Shown here piece after piece: positions 11,200-23,358 of a stretch of 64,000 nt of DNA (positions within the stretch are counted from its first letter, which is position 1; each line of letters opens with the position of its first letter). The position numbers and the translations under genes were made by a program. The notes beneath the pieces were generated by a model that was not told the DNA's origin, ran no database searches, and was given only the letters and a program-made list of their open reading frames with translations. The stretch lies in NCBI GenBank assembly GCA_039566865.1, contig CM076961.1:11369501-11433500 (forward strand), in the 5' to 3' direction. The DNA is from Aurelia coerulea. Lineage: Eukaryota; Cnidaria; Scyphozoa; Semaeostomeae; Ulmaridae.

Positions 11200-11920
11200 T
11201 GCCCAAGGTTTTCAATGCAATGGTATGAGAACTAGGCGGTACCACAAGCAAACATATCCAGCTCAACATCAGCCGCCCTCTCGTTTTAGGCCATTTGGTG
11301 CAAACAAACCCAATTTGTATTGCCAAAAGAGCTCTTTCCTACGAAGCGAGTACATATCCTGTGCTCCGTCAATGATACGAATAACGACGGAGAAGTCACC
11401 CTGATGGCCTTCCTCGAAAAAAATGAGCGAAAAAAACTTGCCTGTGGGACTGCCTTTCCCGTATCAAGAGCACCAGTATTGTGTTTCTGTTTGTACGTCC
11501 GAAAATATGATTTGTAGACATTAAATCTTTTACGAAATTTAGTTTTTGTGCTGCCAACATACTTTTTGTTACAACATGTACATTGCAACATATAAACTAC
11601 GTTTGTCGAATTGCAATCGTACGCCCCCGAAAAATTCTTAAAAGATCGCGAATCATTCGCATTAGAAAAACTAGAGCCCTCTTTGATCATAGGGCAGATT
11701 AGACATCTCCTACCATTGCATTTAAAAGTTCCCTTTGGCACCAGCTCCTGATCCTGAGTTTGCAATTTAGCGCGAACCAAAGTATCTTTAAGGTTTTTTG
11801 CCCTTCTGATTCAAACGAAAATTTTTCCCGCAAATAGTTTTCGATGTTCGTCATCGATAAGAAGAATATTTGCGCAATTTTGCAATATATTGCTGACCCC
11901 CTGAAGTGCCGGATGGTAAG
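11200..11920 (-). pseudogene. Penelope-like element: linker and GIY-YIG endonuclease, broken
   Basis: Read on the minus strand from 11920: LTYHPALQGVSNILQ linker, an in-frame stop after KIFV, then RRAKNLKDTLVRAKL, a Cys cluster (CNGRRCLICPM) and the GIY-YIG core VVYMLQCTCCNKKYVGSTKT with RKRFNVYKS, which supplies the usual Arg. A further frameshift near 11280 separates the last segment (NERAADVELDMFACGT). In Penelope-like elements this nuclease acts with the RT at insertion. The upstream RT half lies at 15511-16066, moved away by a TIR element inserted between them. It is closely related to the copy at 16279-16965. Confidence 0.85.
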
Positions 11921-12191
11921 TTAGGGTAAATTTATACGATGAGCTGATGATGGGACGAACCTATTATTGAATTGGATCATCGTTGGCTCGTCAAAATCGA
12001 TGTTTGGTTTTATGCGATGGGCTGAAGATGAACCAATTTCCTAATATTGCTAATTTCACGCATGCGTCCTTTGTCAGTACAAAATTTCAAAATGGCGCCG
12101 ATCAATATTGACAACAACGAAAGAGTGGCTGTTTTCAGTCGAATTTAGCGTAAACATTCCAGGAGAGGAAAGAACATTATCTTCGTCACTC

Positions 12192-12823
12192 CAGGCCCGT
12201 CCTAACGAAATTCACCCGTATTGGGTGAGGGTATTGGGTGGCTGAAGCTCGATACGAGCGTAGCGAGCAAATATGGGGGTCCGGGAGTTGGACCCCTGGA
12301 AAATTTTTCATGATCGCTCTCTAGATCGTCGGAAAACGGAAAATTTTGGAGAATTTGCGTTTTAAAGAAGTAAAGGATCATGACAAATGGGGATCTTTCG
12401 GCGAAAATTTTGAAAATAGGACTTAAATTTCACGAGGATATAGACTGTTTTTTAATCACATAATATCAAAAGTGATAACTTGATAAATTCTGGTAACTTC
12501 CTTGAATACGGATAGGTTTGACTCTTCATTGCTGTTTCATTTCCAAGAGTTTGGCTTTCACACCCGCAGGGGGGGCGGGGGGGGGGGGGGGGTTGTACTT
12601 CACTATCGGATCAGACGTGGATGTGCGCACTTGGAATGAACTGTTATTCTAAAAATTCTGGTAATGGGTGTTCAATGTCCCCGTTGACTTGATTCTGAAC
12701 AGATTTGTTCTTCTTGTGACCATATCTGACAGGATATCATTTCTTTCGCCTTGAAATTGAATTTCAACTTCAGCAAATTATTGCGGGGGCTGAAGCCCCC
12801 AGCCCCCGTTTCTGACGGGCCTG
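12192..12823. mobile_element. hAT-like nonautonomous element (CAGGCCCGTC termini)
   Basis: The segment starts CAGGCCCGTC and ends GACGGGCCTG, a 10-bp perfect terminal inverted repeat. It has no coding capacity and includes a long G-run (about 12570-12592) and CpG-containing repeats (GAGCGTAGCGAGC). The 8 bp on either side (CGTCACTC, CTCGCTAC) match poorly, so hAT membership rests on the CAGG terminus only. Confidence 0.5.
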
Positions 12824-13024
12824 CTCGCTACTTTCTTTCTTTTTTTTTTATCAATTTCTTTATTGTTGGATTATAAATGACAAAAGATAGCTAAAAGTAA
12901 TTAGCTAATTTATTCCAACTTTAAAACATTAAAATACAAATATTACATAAGAAAAATAGTGGATAAAATATTTACAAATCATTAAAAGTATACAGTGTAA
13001 AAGTAAAAGTAGATATCTAATAAT

Positions 13025-15125
13025 ATTCATCATAAAAAGCCCAAATTCGGAATAAAAACGCGGCATAATTTGCATGGACAATTTTCTCCGTTCCAACTTT
13101 TTATTTTTGTTTTAAACTGACAAAGGGATTCTGAATTACGTATCGTTGGTGGTAATATTTACCACAGCTGCGGACCTTTGAAACGGATGCTTTCTGTCCC
13201 GTTGTTGACAGATCTCACCCTAGGTTGAAAGAATTCGTTATTGTTGCGCAGATTGTAATGACTTTCATTTTCACAGAAAATTTCCTGCATGAATGAAGGG
13301 TTCAGGTCATTTCTAGTTTTGTACATTTCAGTCATAAGTAGCTGCAAGTTCTTTGTATGAATAGTAACGGCACAGTCCTTCTCTAATAGCTCACTATAAG
13401 TAGATTCGGCATCCTTATAAGTAATTCTCAAAGCCCTTTCCTGTATTTTGTTAATTTTTTTGTTAAGCTGCCTGCTGTGAAACATCCAGATTAAAGGACA
13501 ATATTGAAACTGACTGGTAAAAATGCCCTCATGAGTGTTCTTAGTTTGCTCTGATCCATGCATGGGGATATGCGAGCAAGTGCATAAAGTTTATTGCTAG
13601 CCTTTTGGCACAATTTGGAAACATGATTATCGAAGGAAAGTTTGCTATCAATTTGAACTCCGAGTAGCTTCTCTTCGGAGCTATTTACAACATCAGCATT
13701 TCCAATCCTAACAGTAACAGGGTCATCACATCTCTGCCCAAGAACCAGAAGATGGCATTGGTCTGCATTTAATTTCATAAAGTTGTCGGCAAACCATTCC
13801 AAAGCTAAACTACAGTCATTTTCAAGCCTATGAGCTATATTGTCCAGGTTCTTATCGCAGGCATAGATTGTAGTATCATCTGCATAATTACATATATCCG
13901 AGTTTTGAATGAAGAGTAGAAGATCATTAATGTTCATGTTGAATAACAGAGGCCCTAAGACTGACCCCTGAGGAACACCTCGTGTGACGCTTTTCCAAGA
14001 ACTGAATGACCCATTTACTTTTACTCTTTGTTGTCTATTTGTGAGGTAATCATTAATTAGTGTTAATGCTTCGCGGGAGAAACCGTAGGCATGCAATTTT
14101 GCAATCAAAAGATCGTGTCTGATGCAATCAAATGCCTTGGACAGGTCCATCAATACAGCCCCTGCCTTGCCACCTTCATCAAGGCTAATTTTGCATTTTT
14201 CTAAGAGCCGTACGAGAGCATGCTGGGCACTGTAACCTTTTCGAAAACCACAGAGAAGTGACGATAAAAAGGGTGTAATATATGCAACTATCTGTTTGTC
14301 CATTATTCTTTCAAACAGTTTTGAGACCGTAGGCAAAACGCTGATTGGCCGAAAGTTAGTCCTAGAGTTGGATGGTCTATTCTTGGGAAGAGATGTGACA
14401 TCCGCGCACTTTAGTTCATCAGGAAAGGACGAATTTTCTATGCAATCATTAAATATTTTCGTCAAAGGCTCTACACATACATCAGAATTGGATTTAAGAA
14501 TTTTAGGAGGAATATTTTTGTGCGTTGTAGCTTTCTTAGGATTTAGATTCCTAACCTCTTTGTCAACAGTATCAGGGGTAACTTTCTGAAAATCAAAGGA
14601 ACCAGCATTGTGATAGCAACCTTTGATTTTCAGAATGCTAGGATGATTGGAAAACTTATGTACGGCATTATCAATAGGATCTGTGATTCCTTCTGTTGCA
14701 TTTTCGTAATTAGAGTTTTCATTTATGCCAAGGGAATCCGTTACAGTGACGAAGAATTCGTTCATAGTTTCTGCTACCTCAACATCGTTGGAAATAATGG
14801 TTTCATCTTCAATCAAAACTATTTTATTCTTAGATTGCAATTTGTCCGAGAAAAAAGGTTTCACGGTTTTCCAGAATTTCTTATTGTCAGTGACAAGTGA
14901 GATGTCTAGGTTATTGTAATAATTTCTTTTTTCCCTTCGAAATAACTTAACACAGGAATTTCGATGTTTGCGAAATTTGGTCCAATTCTCAGCAGTCTGA
15001 TCTTTATTATATCTATTACGCAGTCTGGAACGTAACATGACTGCTTTACGTAGAGCACGAGTCATAAATGGTTTGTCATTTGCTCGTACATATTTCTTTT
15101 TTATTGGAGCATGTTTGTACTTCAA
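13025..15125 (-). pseudogene. CR1/L2-type element: linker, RT and C-terminal region, broken
   Basis: The 544-codon frame from 15125 opens in the endonuclease-RT linker (so the 5' end is missing). It contains NFRPISVLPTVSKLFERIMD, AVLMDLSKAFDCIRHDLL, GVPQGSVLGPLLFNMNINDL and the catalytic YADD. The C-terminal part shifts frame near 13491-13563 (KINKIQERALRITY follows), and a stop at 13159 cuts the closing segment, which still reads CKLCRVFIPNLGF-like to about 13025. On the minus strand a 3' UTR with AATAAA and a short A run ends near 12840. It is nested inside the TTA-flanked TIR element. Confidence 0.9.
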
Positions 15126-15510
15126 TCCAAAGTTCCTTCGCCAGGATCGATATTATTGCCACGTTCCGAAAAGATTGACGAAGCAAGTTTCCTGAACGGC
15201 CATTTTTTTTTCATTGAGAAGCTAAACACTACTGTACTGCGCATGCTCATTTGGATATTCCAAGCCAAATTTGCGGACTGGCGCTTGTTTTGAATTGGTT
15301 CATCGATGGATCATCCCATCTTATAAAATGGCGACGAGCCAAACATGAACTTATTAGAATTGGTTCGTCTGAAACCGATGAGCCCATGATGAGCTCATCT
15401 TGGGCACGTGCTCATTGATTCAGTCTGTTTTATACGATGGGCCAAGAGATGAACCGATTCAAAATAATAGGTTCGTCCCATCACTGGCTCATCGTATAAA
15501 TTTACCCTTA

Positions 15511-16066
15511 GAACCAACGGTATCCTCGTGTCATCCTTCTGCTTGGAATTTCTATTTAACAGGTTTTATCTATCCAAGCTTCTAACTTTGTCTAGTTGAC
15601 TGTCGATTTCCCCTTCTTGATACCCCCGCCCAATAAGCCATGACTTTAAATTTCCCATCCATTCTTTAAAAAATGAGTCTTCAGAACAAATGTGCCTAAT
15701 GCGAAGGGCCTGACCATATGGGATGTCCTTTTTGGTGTGGTAAGGATGACAAGAGGAACGATGAAGGAGCTGATGCGTATCAGTCGGTTTCGTGTACAGA
15801 TCTGTAACCAACTTACTACCTTTTCTGATGACGTTAGTGCTCTCCTTCGACCATTCAGCTGTAAATTTAATGGAATGGTGTGCAGTGTTGAGCTATTCTA
15901 CAAATTCTGAAAACTTCTCTTCCCCATGCGTCCAAATTAAGAAAACGTCGTCAATGTACCGCCACCACAGCCAAGGTTTGCAGCTGGAGCCACTCAGAAG
16001 TTTTTTCCTCCAGGTCTGCTAAGAACAAAATCGCATATGATGGCGCACATTTGGTGCCTATTGCTG
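15511..16066 (-). pseudogene. Penelope-like element: C-terminal half of the RT
   Basis: On the minus strand it starts directly at an (ATT)n tract with TAIGTKCAPSYAILFLADLEE, the conserved Penelope RT segment. The catalytic RYIDDVFLIW and LVTDLYTKPTDTHQLLHRSS with QALRIRHICS follow. The frame changes near 15830-15900, so it is inactive. The 5' half of the ORF is missing; the junction at the microsatellite is clean, suggesting truncation on insertion there. It continues beyond the inserted TIR element into the GIY-YIG part at 11200-11920. Confidence 0.85.
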
Positions 16067-16074
16067 TAATAATG

Positions 16075-16106
<32 letters not shown>

Positions 16107-16151
16107 TAATAATAATAATAATAAGAATAATAATAATAATAATAATAATAT
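16067..16151. repeat. (AAT)n microsatellite
   Basis: AAT tract with single ACT and AAG interruptions. The truncated 5' end of one Penelope-like element starts at its left edge, and the 3' end of another Penelope copy (hammerhead-like core, minus) begins at its right edge. Confidence 0.95.
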
Positions 16152-16175
16152 GAAAAACAAAACTGTTAAAAGCAA

Positions 16176-16203
16176 AACGTTTCGATTATAAAATCTTCAT
16201 CAG
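16176..16203 (-). ncRNA. Hammerhead-ribozyme-like core (minus)
   Basis: On the minus strand CTGATGA is followed by a GATT...AATC stem II and GAAACGTT. A second partial CTGATGAAG box lies 17 bp upstream on that strand (16212-16220), as part of a local direct duplication of ACTTCATCAGTTAAATA. It is flanked on both sides by AAT tracts and has no Penelope body attached, so it is a solo terminus. Confidence 0.6.
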
Positions 16204-16223
16204 TTAAATAACTTCATCAGTTA

Positions 16224-16224
<1 letters not shown>

Positions 16225-16278
<54 letters not shown>
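16225..16278. repeat. Head-to-head (AAT)n(ATT)n tract
   Basis: About 8 AAT units run straight into about 10 ATT units, making a long AT-only inverted repeat. The plus-strand Penelope fragment begins at its right edge. Confidence 0.9.
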
Positions 16279-16283
<5 letters not shown>

Positions 16284-16965
16284 GGGGTTCATGAGATCTT
16301 GAGGAAATGTGAAAATATTCTTCTTGTTGATCGTGAGCATCGCAGGATTTTTTCGGGAAAACTTTTCGTCTCATTTAGAAGGGCCAATCTTGAAAGATAC
16401 CCTGGTTCGGGCAAAATTGAAACCGGTAAACGAGGAGCTGGTGGAAAAGGGTACGCGTAAGTGCAATGGTAGAAGGTGTCAAATATGCCCTATGATGCGA
16501 GAGGGGTCCACGTTTTATAATGCAGATGATTCTCGGTTTTTTATAAACTTTTCAGGGGCGTATGACTGCAACTCGGATTATGTAGTATACTTGCTACAAT
16601 GCGAATGTTGCAATAAAAAGTATGTCGGTAGTACGAAGACTAAATTTCGCCAGAGATTTAACGTCTATAAGTCGTATTTTCGGACCTACAAACAAAAGCG
16701 TCTCAGTGGTAATCTTCATACGGGTAAGCCGGTAGCGCCGCTTTTTATGAGCCCACAGGCAAGCTTTTTCTCTCACTTTTTTGAACAAAATCATCGGGGT
16801 GAGTTTTTGGTAAAAATAAGCATCATCGATGGTGCAGGTGACGTATATTCGCTCCGTAGAAAGGAGCTATTTTGGCAGTATAAATTGGGTCTATTTTCTC
16901 CACAGGGCCTAAATGAAAGGGTAGCGGATGTCGAGTTGGACTTGTTTGCCTGCGGGAGCGCTTAA
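16279..16965 (+). pseudogene. Penelope-like element: linker and GIY-YIG endonuclease
   Basis: The first part (near 16310-16380) reads ILLVDREHRRIFSGKLFVSF in one frame. A frameshift near 16385 moves to the frame of the 218-residue ORF, whose apparent Met start at 16309 is therefore not real. That frame has LKDTLVRAKLKPVNEELVEK, the Cys cluster CNGRRCQICPMM, and the GIY-YIG core VVYLLQCECCNKKYVGSTKT with RQRFNVYKSYFRTYKQ. It ends NERVADVELDLFACGSA. The RT is absent (5' truncation at an AT tract). Downstream comes a UTR, a hammerhead-like core at 17428 and an (AAT)n tract. Confidence 0.85.
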
Positions 16966-17427
16966 TCCTTCTACCATTGCACTTAGATCTCAGGGGGGGG
17001 GGAGGAGATGCTGGCTGGTTAACTTCGTGCAATTTGCACGTGGTGTTGGGGTGGAATTCCCCATCGGGCCATTCGGGATTTAGCAACTTGAGCAAATCCT
17101 TGGAGGGTTACTGGCTGGCGTCTGTTTTCCTGTTTCCTTGTAAACATTTATATTTCGGCTGACACTCTCAATCCCATGTGGGTAAAAGGTTAAAAGATGG
17201 GCTGTATGATTGTAATTTTATGTTTTGGAATGTGTCTAGGGTATTTTTGTTTTTATCTAAATAAGTTTATGTTAATTTTGTTTACGCTGTAAAACGTCTG
17301 TATTATTGTAAGTCTATAGTTTGGAATGTATCAAGGGTATCGTAATTTTGATTTTATGTAAATTTTATGTTAATATAATTTTATTTACATTGTATATAAA
17401 CCTGGCTGTCCGGAGTTGTAAAGTAAA
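16966..17427 (+). other. 3' untranslated part of the plus-strand Penelope element (inferred)
   Basis: A G-run (16994-17003), then AT-rich sequence in which ATTTTATGT and GTATAGTTTGGAATGT-type strings recur (near 17205-17355). No ORF is supported. It links the GIY-YIG ORF to the terminal hammerhead-like core. Confidence 0.5.
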
Positions 17428-17453
17428 CTGATGAAGATTTTAATCGAAACGTT
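17428..17453 (+). ncRNA. Hammerhead-ribozyme-like core, 3' end of the plus-strand Penelope element
   Basis: CTGATGA, stem II GATT/AATC closed by TT, then GAAACGTT. AAA before the box can pair with TTT after the cleavage position as a minimal stem I. About 25 bp later the (AAT)n target begins. This is the cleanest element-to-ribozyme-to-microsatellite order in the window. Confidence 0.65.
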
Positions 17454-17475
17454 TTTTAAAATAACAGTGTTTTTC

Positions 17476-18731
<1,256 letters not shown>

Positions 18732-18825
18732 AGAAGATGGACATTGACTTTGAAACCTTTAGTTGCTTGTTGCAACTTGCTTTCAAGGCATAAACCGGAA
18801 AACATCTAACCCGAGCATGTACAAT

Positions 18826-18907
18826 TGAATAATAATGATAATAATAATGATAATAATAAGAATAATAATAAGAATAAGAATAAGAATAAGAATAAGAATA
18901 ATAGTAA

Positions 18908-18939
<32 letters not shown>

Positions 18940-18968
18940 TTAATATTAATAATAATAATAATAATAAT
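18826..18968. repeat. (AAT)n/(AAG AAT)n microsatellite
   Basis: An AAT tract mixed with AAG units, directly following the 3' UTR of the R4/Dong-like copy and preceding a further 3' fragment of the same group. Confidence 0.9.
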
Positions 18969-19189
18969 ACGCTTCTGATATTATCTTCGGTACCATCAGA
19001 AAAGGAATGGAAGATAATATCAGAAGCGTCTCAGAAAATATGAATCTTCAGATATGCTTACTAGGAATGCAAGGATCCTTCGTAAAGTACTTAGCATCTG
19101 AACTTCAACATGACATGCCTTAGGTGTATTGTTTACACCCGGCCAAAGAAAAAGCAACCAGTATGAACTGTGACATTTAGCACCACGTA
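18969..19189 (+). pseudogene. R4/Dong-like 3' fragment with a perfect 19-bp hairpin at its start
   Basis: It opens with an inverted repeat (arms 18969-18987 and 19010-19028, perfect; 22-nt loop). Then comes a degraded tail matching the C terminus of the family (a LLG..ARILRKVL-type string near 19055-19100 over shifted frames) and a short UTR. It ends at the next AAT tract. The copy is a relic. Confidence 0.6.
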
Positions 19190-19219
19190 TAATAATAATA
19201 ATAATAATGATAATAATAA

Positions 19220-19253
<34 letters not shown>

Positions 19254-19290
19254 TATAATTATAATTATAATTATAATTATAATAATAATT
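19190..19290. repeat. (AAT)n with an (ATT ATA)n core
   Basis: AAT units change into alternating AATTAT in the last third and then back. It is followed immediately by another R4/Dong-like fragment. Confidence 0.9.
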
Positions 19291-19640
19291 AGTGCTTGAT
19301 CATCGACATAGCCGTGCCAGGAGATACAAGGATAAAACAGAAGGAGCAAGAGAACATCGAAAAGAATATGAAGACCTGAAAAGAGAAATTGCAAGGTTAT
19401 GGTGCCTTCAAAAAGTAAGCGTCATACCAGTGGTAGTTTGTGCATTGGGATGTGTAACAAAAGACGCAGAGCAGTACATGGAGAAATTAGGGATAAAGAT
19501 CAGGACAGAAGTGATACAGAAAACGGCGTTGCTAGGAACTGCAAGAACGTTGAGAAAGGTTCTCGAAACCTGAGGCTAGTTGTTCTAGCTTGCTTTTGAG
19601 AAGAAGTTAAAAGGAACTTTTTCCCGTGATAAAGAATAAC
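19291..19640 (+). pseudogene. R4/Dong-like 3' fragment
   Basis: It begins at the microsatellite with CLIIDIAVPGDTRIKQKEQE in one frame. After a frameshift near 19350 it continues KREIARLWCLQKVSVIPVVV and TALLGTARTLRKVLET to the stop at 19573. The UTR ends in a short mixed ATT tract near 19640-19658. This is the most 5'-truncated of the four head-to-tail copies between 17613 and 22041. Confidence 0.8.
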
Positions 19641-19659
19641 ATAATAATTATTATTATTC

Positions 19660-22041
19660 TAGCTGTTTGCTAGAAGCGAGAACGCACTAAACTCTTTGGT
19701 TTAGACAGTCAGGGTTGTAAGTGAAGATGTTGGAATGAAATTTGGGATTGAAAAGTGTGCCATGATAGTTTTGAAGCGAGGAAAAATCACGCAGTCAGAT
19801 TGGATTGTACTACCAGATGATACAGTTGTCAAGGCAATGAATGAAGGAGATAGCTATAAGTACCTTGGAATAATGCAAGCAGATCAGGTCTGACGCAATG
19901 AAATGAAGGAAAAAGTAAAGAAAGGGTATTCTAGACGGATAAAGAAAGTTCTAAAATCAAAACTGAATGATGGAAATAGCACCACAGCAATTGATACTTG
20001 GGCAGTGTCATTACTTAGATACTCGGCTGCTTTCTTGAATTGGACAAGAGAAGAATTAAGAACCATAGATGGACAGACAAGGAAGATGATGACCATGTTC
20101 AGAGTCCTACACCCGAGAGACAGTGTAGATAGGCTTTATCTACCCAAAAAGTAAGGTGGTAGAGGACTTATTTCGATAGAAGATTGTGTTGATATGGCAG
20201 AACTGAGTCTCAAGGAATATGTAATGAAAAGCAAAGAGAAACTGATATCTGCAGCCAGAGGAAACGTGACGGTAGAGGTAGAAAGTGCGAAAGCTTACAA
20301 GAAAAGACAAAAGGAAGAGAGAGGGACAAGTATCTGGGAAAAGGAACTTCACGGAAATCATTTTAGACAAACGAAAGAAGTAGGAGCAAAGGAGTCGTGG
20401 ACATGGCTACAGAGAGGAGAACTAAAGCAAAAAACCGAAGGAATGCTGATGGCTGCACATTCACAGTCCCTCAGAACGAATGCCATAAAAGCTAGAATAG
20501 ATAAAATCAGGGAAGATGCAAAATGCAGGATGTGCAGTGAAAAAGATGAAACAATTCACCACATTGTAAGCGGATGTAGCAATCTTGCACAAAGAGAATA
20601 CGAGCGCCGGCATGACTGAGTAGCCAAAGCACTCCATTGGAATATATTACGTCAGTGAGGATTTGAAACTAGTGACAAGTGGTACCAACATCAACCTGAG
20701 AGTGTTGCTGAAAATGAACAGTTAAAAGTATTATGGGAGTTTACAGTACAGGCGGATCTCGAAATTCATGCGAGAAGGCCAGGCATCATAATAGTGGATA
20801 AAAATGCAAATGAAACGATCATATTACCGGGTGTCCCAAAAAAAAAGGTAATAGATTTGATGGGGACTAGCGATGAGAGTATAAGTCGAATCGATCCCAA
20901 ATAAAATTTGGAGTACTTTTCGATAGTTAACTTGAAGATTAATACCTCGTTTGTTGATATTGGCGCATCGAGAGTTGAAATATTATTCTCGAAAGCCAAA
21001 ATTTGCGTCCATCTACAAACCAGAGCCTTTGGGTTTCGGCCTAAACTGCTAACGTGCTGGTTAGGGGAATCTGCTCAGTCAAAACATTTTTGGACAAGGA
21101 CCCGTTTGAAAAGAACGTAAAAAGCCGATAACTAACAAACAAATTAATGAATATAGTCACCAAGGAATATTTTTCTCCAGTCAAAATGCATTTACAAAAG
21201 TACACCAAGCCAAGCACGAATGAGCATTTTTTATGTTCCCTTCGGCATCTACGATTGCTTGCTTCGTAATAATTTCGTGAGAGATGATGCAAAAACATTT
21301 CATTCAAGCAATGAAGATTGCAAGATGGTCTATGTGTTAAAGCCTACGGGACTTATTTCGCTGATGAATAACTTCTCTCAGGTAGGTGTAATTCAAAGTT
21401 CTTGTAGAATCAAGAAAGTGGTCTCTTCGGGGCTAAATTCTTGAATCTGATTGTGAAGGTCAAAGTCAGATTTCTACTAAAATGTGTTCCTAAGCACGAG
21501 GTTTCTTGTTTGTACTTGGCTATGATAGAGGAGATTCCACAGCACAGCGAGTTGACAGCTTAGACCAAACCCCAAAAGTTCTGGTTTGGAGTAGGAGACA
21601 AATTTGGACTTTCAAGATTAATATCCCAACTCTTGATGCACCAATATCAACAAATAAGGTATCAATCTTCAAGTTAACTATCTAAGAGTACTTCAAAACT
21701 TATCAGGGATCGATTCAACTTAAATTCTTATCGCTAGCCCCAATCAAATCTGTTACCTTTTTTTGGGACACCCGGTAGACGTAGCTATACCAGTTGATGT
21801 GAATATAAGAAAGAAGGAGCAGGAAAAGATCATAAAATACCAAGATATAGCCAGAGAAATCAAGAAGATTTGGATTGTATCAACCAAGGTTATCCCAATA
21901 GTCATTGGTGCCCTGGGGACTGTAACAGGCAGACTTGAACAGTTCCTGAAGGAAATAGGTGTAACAACAAGAATTGAGTTAATCCAGAAATCAACCCTAC
22001 TAGGCACGGCGAGAATCATCAGACAGGTTCTTGATATCTAA
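19660..22041 (+). pseudogene. R4/Dong-like element, degenerate, split by a MITE
   Basis: The frame starts in the distal RT region (GMKFGIEKCAMIVLKRGKIT, SYKYLGIMQADQV then stop). It continues through DTWAVSLLRYSAAFLNWT, HPRDSVDRLYLP(stop)GGRGL, the CCHC knuckle CRMCSEKDETIHHIVSGC and the endonuclease with ARRPG in place of RRPD, so the nuclease motif is lost. At least four in-frame stops are present. A TA-flanked element (20827-21775) interrupts it between NETIIL and VDVAIPVDV. The end reads STLLGTARIIRQVLDI. Confidence 0.85.
20827..21775. mobile_element. Long-TIR element with CCGGGTGTCCC termini and TA duplication
   Basis: 949 bp. The outer ends match CCGGGTGTCCCAAAA, with TA at 20825-20826 and 21776-21777. 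The inverted repeat extends about 220 bp from each end with scattered mismatches (for example TAGTTAACTTGAAGATT in both arms). No transposase is present. It interrupts an R4/Dong-like ORF. The outermost bases equal those of the 544-bp satellite MITEs, but the interior differs. Confidence 0.9.
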
Positions 22042-22129
22042 GGAAACTAGATGTGACCCAAGATCAAGACATGATAAGCTCCACGCCACTGAATATTACA
22101 CTAAAGGACGAAACAATCCGTTCAAAAAG
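22042..22129 (+). other. Junction between R4/Dong-like and Penelope-like relics
   Basis: Short sequence with no AAT tract and no recognisable motif. Confidence 0.3.
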
Positions 22130-23358
22130 AATAACCAAAAATCTAATGTGTACAACCTTTCACAGCACACATTAACAGAAGATGAAAAGTTAATTTTAGA
22201 ACTTGACCTCTCTTTTTGCCCTAGGTAAAAGAATTTTAACAGAGAGAAATTCGTCAATGATACGCATGCATTTATACGACGCCTTAAACTAAAAGAATAC
22301 TTTTACGAAAGATCACAAACTGATGACAAATTCGATAATGAAAAGAAAAATCAATCAACCACTAGCAAAGATCGTTGTGCTCTTAATTGGAACATTAAGA
22401 ATCCTCATTGGTATCCAGAAGCAGTACGAGAAGGACGTTCAGAAGGATTGGTTGACTTCATCAACAGTTGTACTAAAGACTTCAGTGAACATCTCACCCT
22501 AGCAAATGCAAAGATTCTATTCCCTACTCACAATTACGCCGTCTCCGCCGTATCTGCTCTCATGATGATGATTTTCATAATAAAGCAACAGAAATGACAT
22601 CCTTCTTCGATCAAAATGATTATTCAGAGACCATCACAACTTCAGCCCTCACTAAAGTCAACAACCTCTCACAAGACGATGCCTTGCTGCCAGTCGACAG
22701 GAAACAGACCAACAACCGAATCCCATTCACCCTCACCTACCATCCACTGAACAACCGGATCAAGAAAATTATTTACAACAACCACCACATCTTAAGGGAA
22801 GATCTACAGACCAAAGAAATATTCTATGCCCCACCACTGATGGCCTTCAGAAGAGACAAAAACATCAGGGATTGTCTTGTTCGCACCAACCTTCAATCTT
22901 CAGATTCCCCTGGCACATTTCCTTGTAATCATCACCTCTGTCAAACGTGTACTCATATCAACCCAGCAACTGCAATCAACAACCGAAACAGATCCTTTAC
23001 TATCAAATCTAAATTTACCTGTTCATCTTCAAGCGTCATCTACTGTATCTCCTGCAACAAATGTAACATAATCTATATCGGCGAAACTTCCCGACAACTT
23101 AACAACAGATTCGGCGAACACATGAGAAATGTCAAACACAAAATTCACCTTAATGATCAACATGAAAATGACCCTGACAGCAATATATCAAAGCATTTCA
23201 ATTTGCCAAACCATTCAACTGAAGACATGTCAATTCTTGGTCTTCTCTTTGCCCCTACAGACAGCGCTAAACGAAAAACATCGGAAAAGCGTATCATCTT
23301 CAAACTCGCCACTCTTTATCCTGCTGGACTTAACAAACAATTTACTTATTTACAGTAA
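22130..23358 (+). pseudogene. Penelope-like element lacking its reverse transcriptase
   Basis: The N-terminal Penelope region is readable with one stop: VYNLSQHTLTEDEKLILELD, then LDLSFCPR(stop) and ALNWNIKNPHWYPEAVREGR. Instead of the RT the frame passes directly into the post-RT linker (RIPFTLTYHPLNNRIKKII, MAFRRDKNIRDCLVRTNL). A Cys-rich segment follows (PCNHHLCQTCTHI), then GIY-YIG (VIYCISCNKCNIIYIGETSR, RFGEHM) and LYPAGLNKQFTYLQ. The 254-residue second part is undamaged. It is either an internal deletion of about 1 kb or a shortened element; no second copy is available to decide. Confidence 0.8.

Larger units (their letters stand above)
11924..15507. mobile_element. TIR element with TTA duplication (PIF/Harbinger-like), loaded with other TEs
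   Basis: The left end GGGTAAATTTATACGATGAG is matched by its reverse complement at 15488-15507. TTA at 11921-11923 and 15508-15510 is a 3-bp target duplication. Removing the element restores the Penelope reading frame precisely across the codons for IPLVLTYHPA, which proves the boundaries. A 3-bp TTA/TAA duplication suggests PIF/Harbinger. No transposase is seen; the inverted arms (about 250 and 380 bp) enclose a hAT-like element and a CR1-type element, so the original was probably a MITE. Confidence 0.85.

Noticed and set aside
12192..12823. Firm hAT assignment for the CAGGCCCGTC element
   Set aside because: No matching 8-bp target duplication was found, so it is kept only as hAT-like.
16309..16380. 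Native start and signal peptide for the GIY-YIG ORF (MKIFFLLIVSIAGFF)
   Set aside because: The hydrophobic start is a frameshifted reading of the Penelope linker; the correct frame there gives ILLVDREHRRIFSGKLF.
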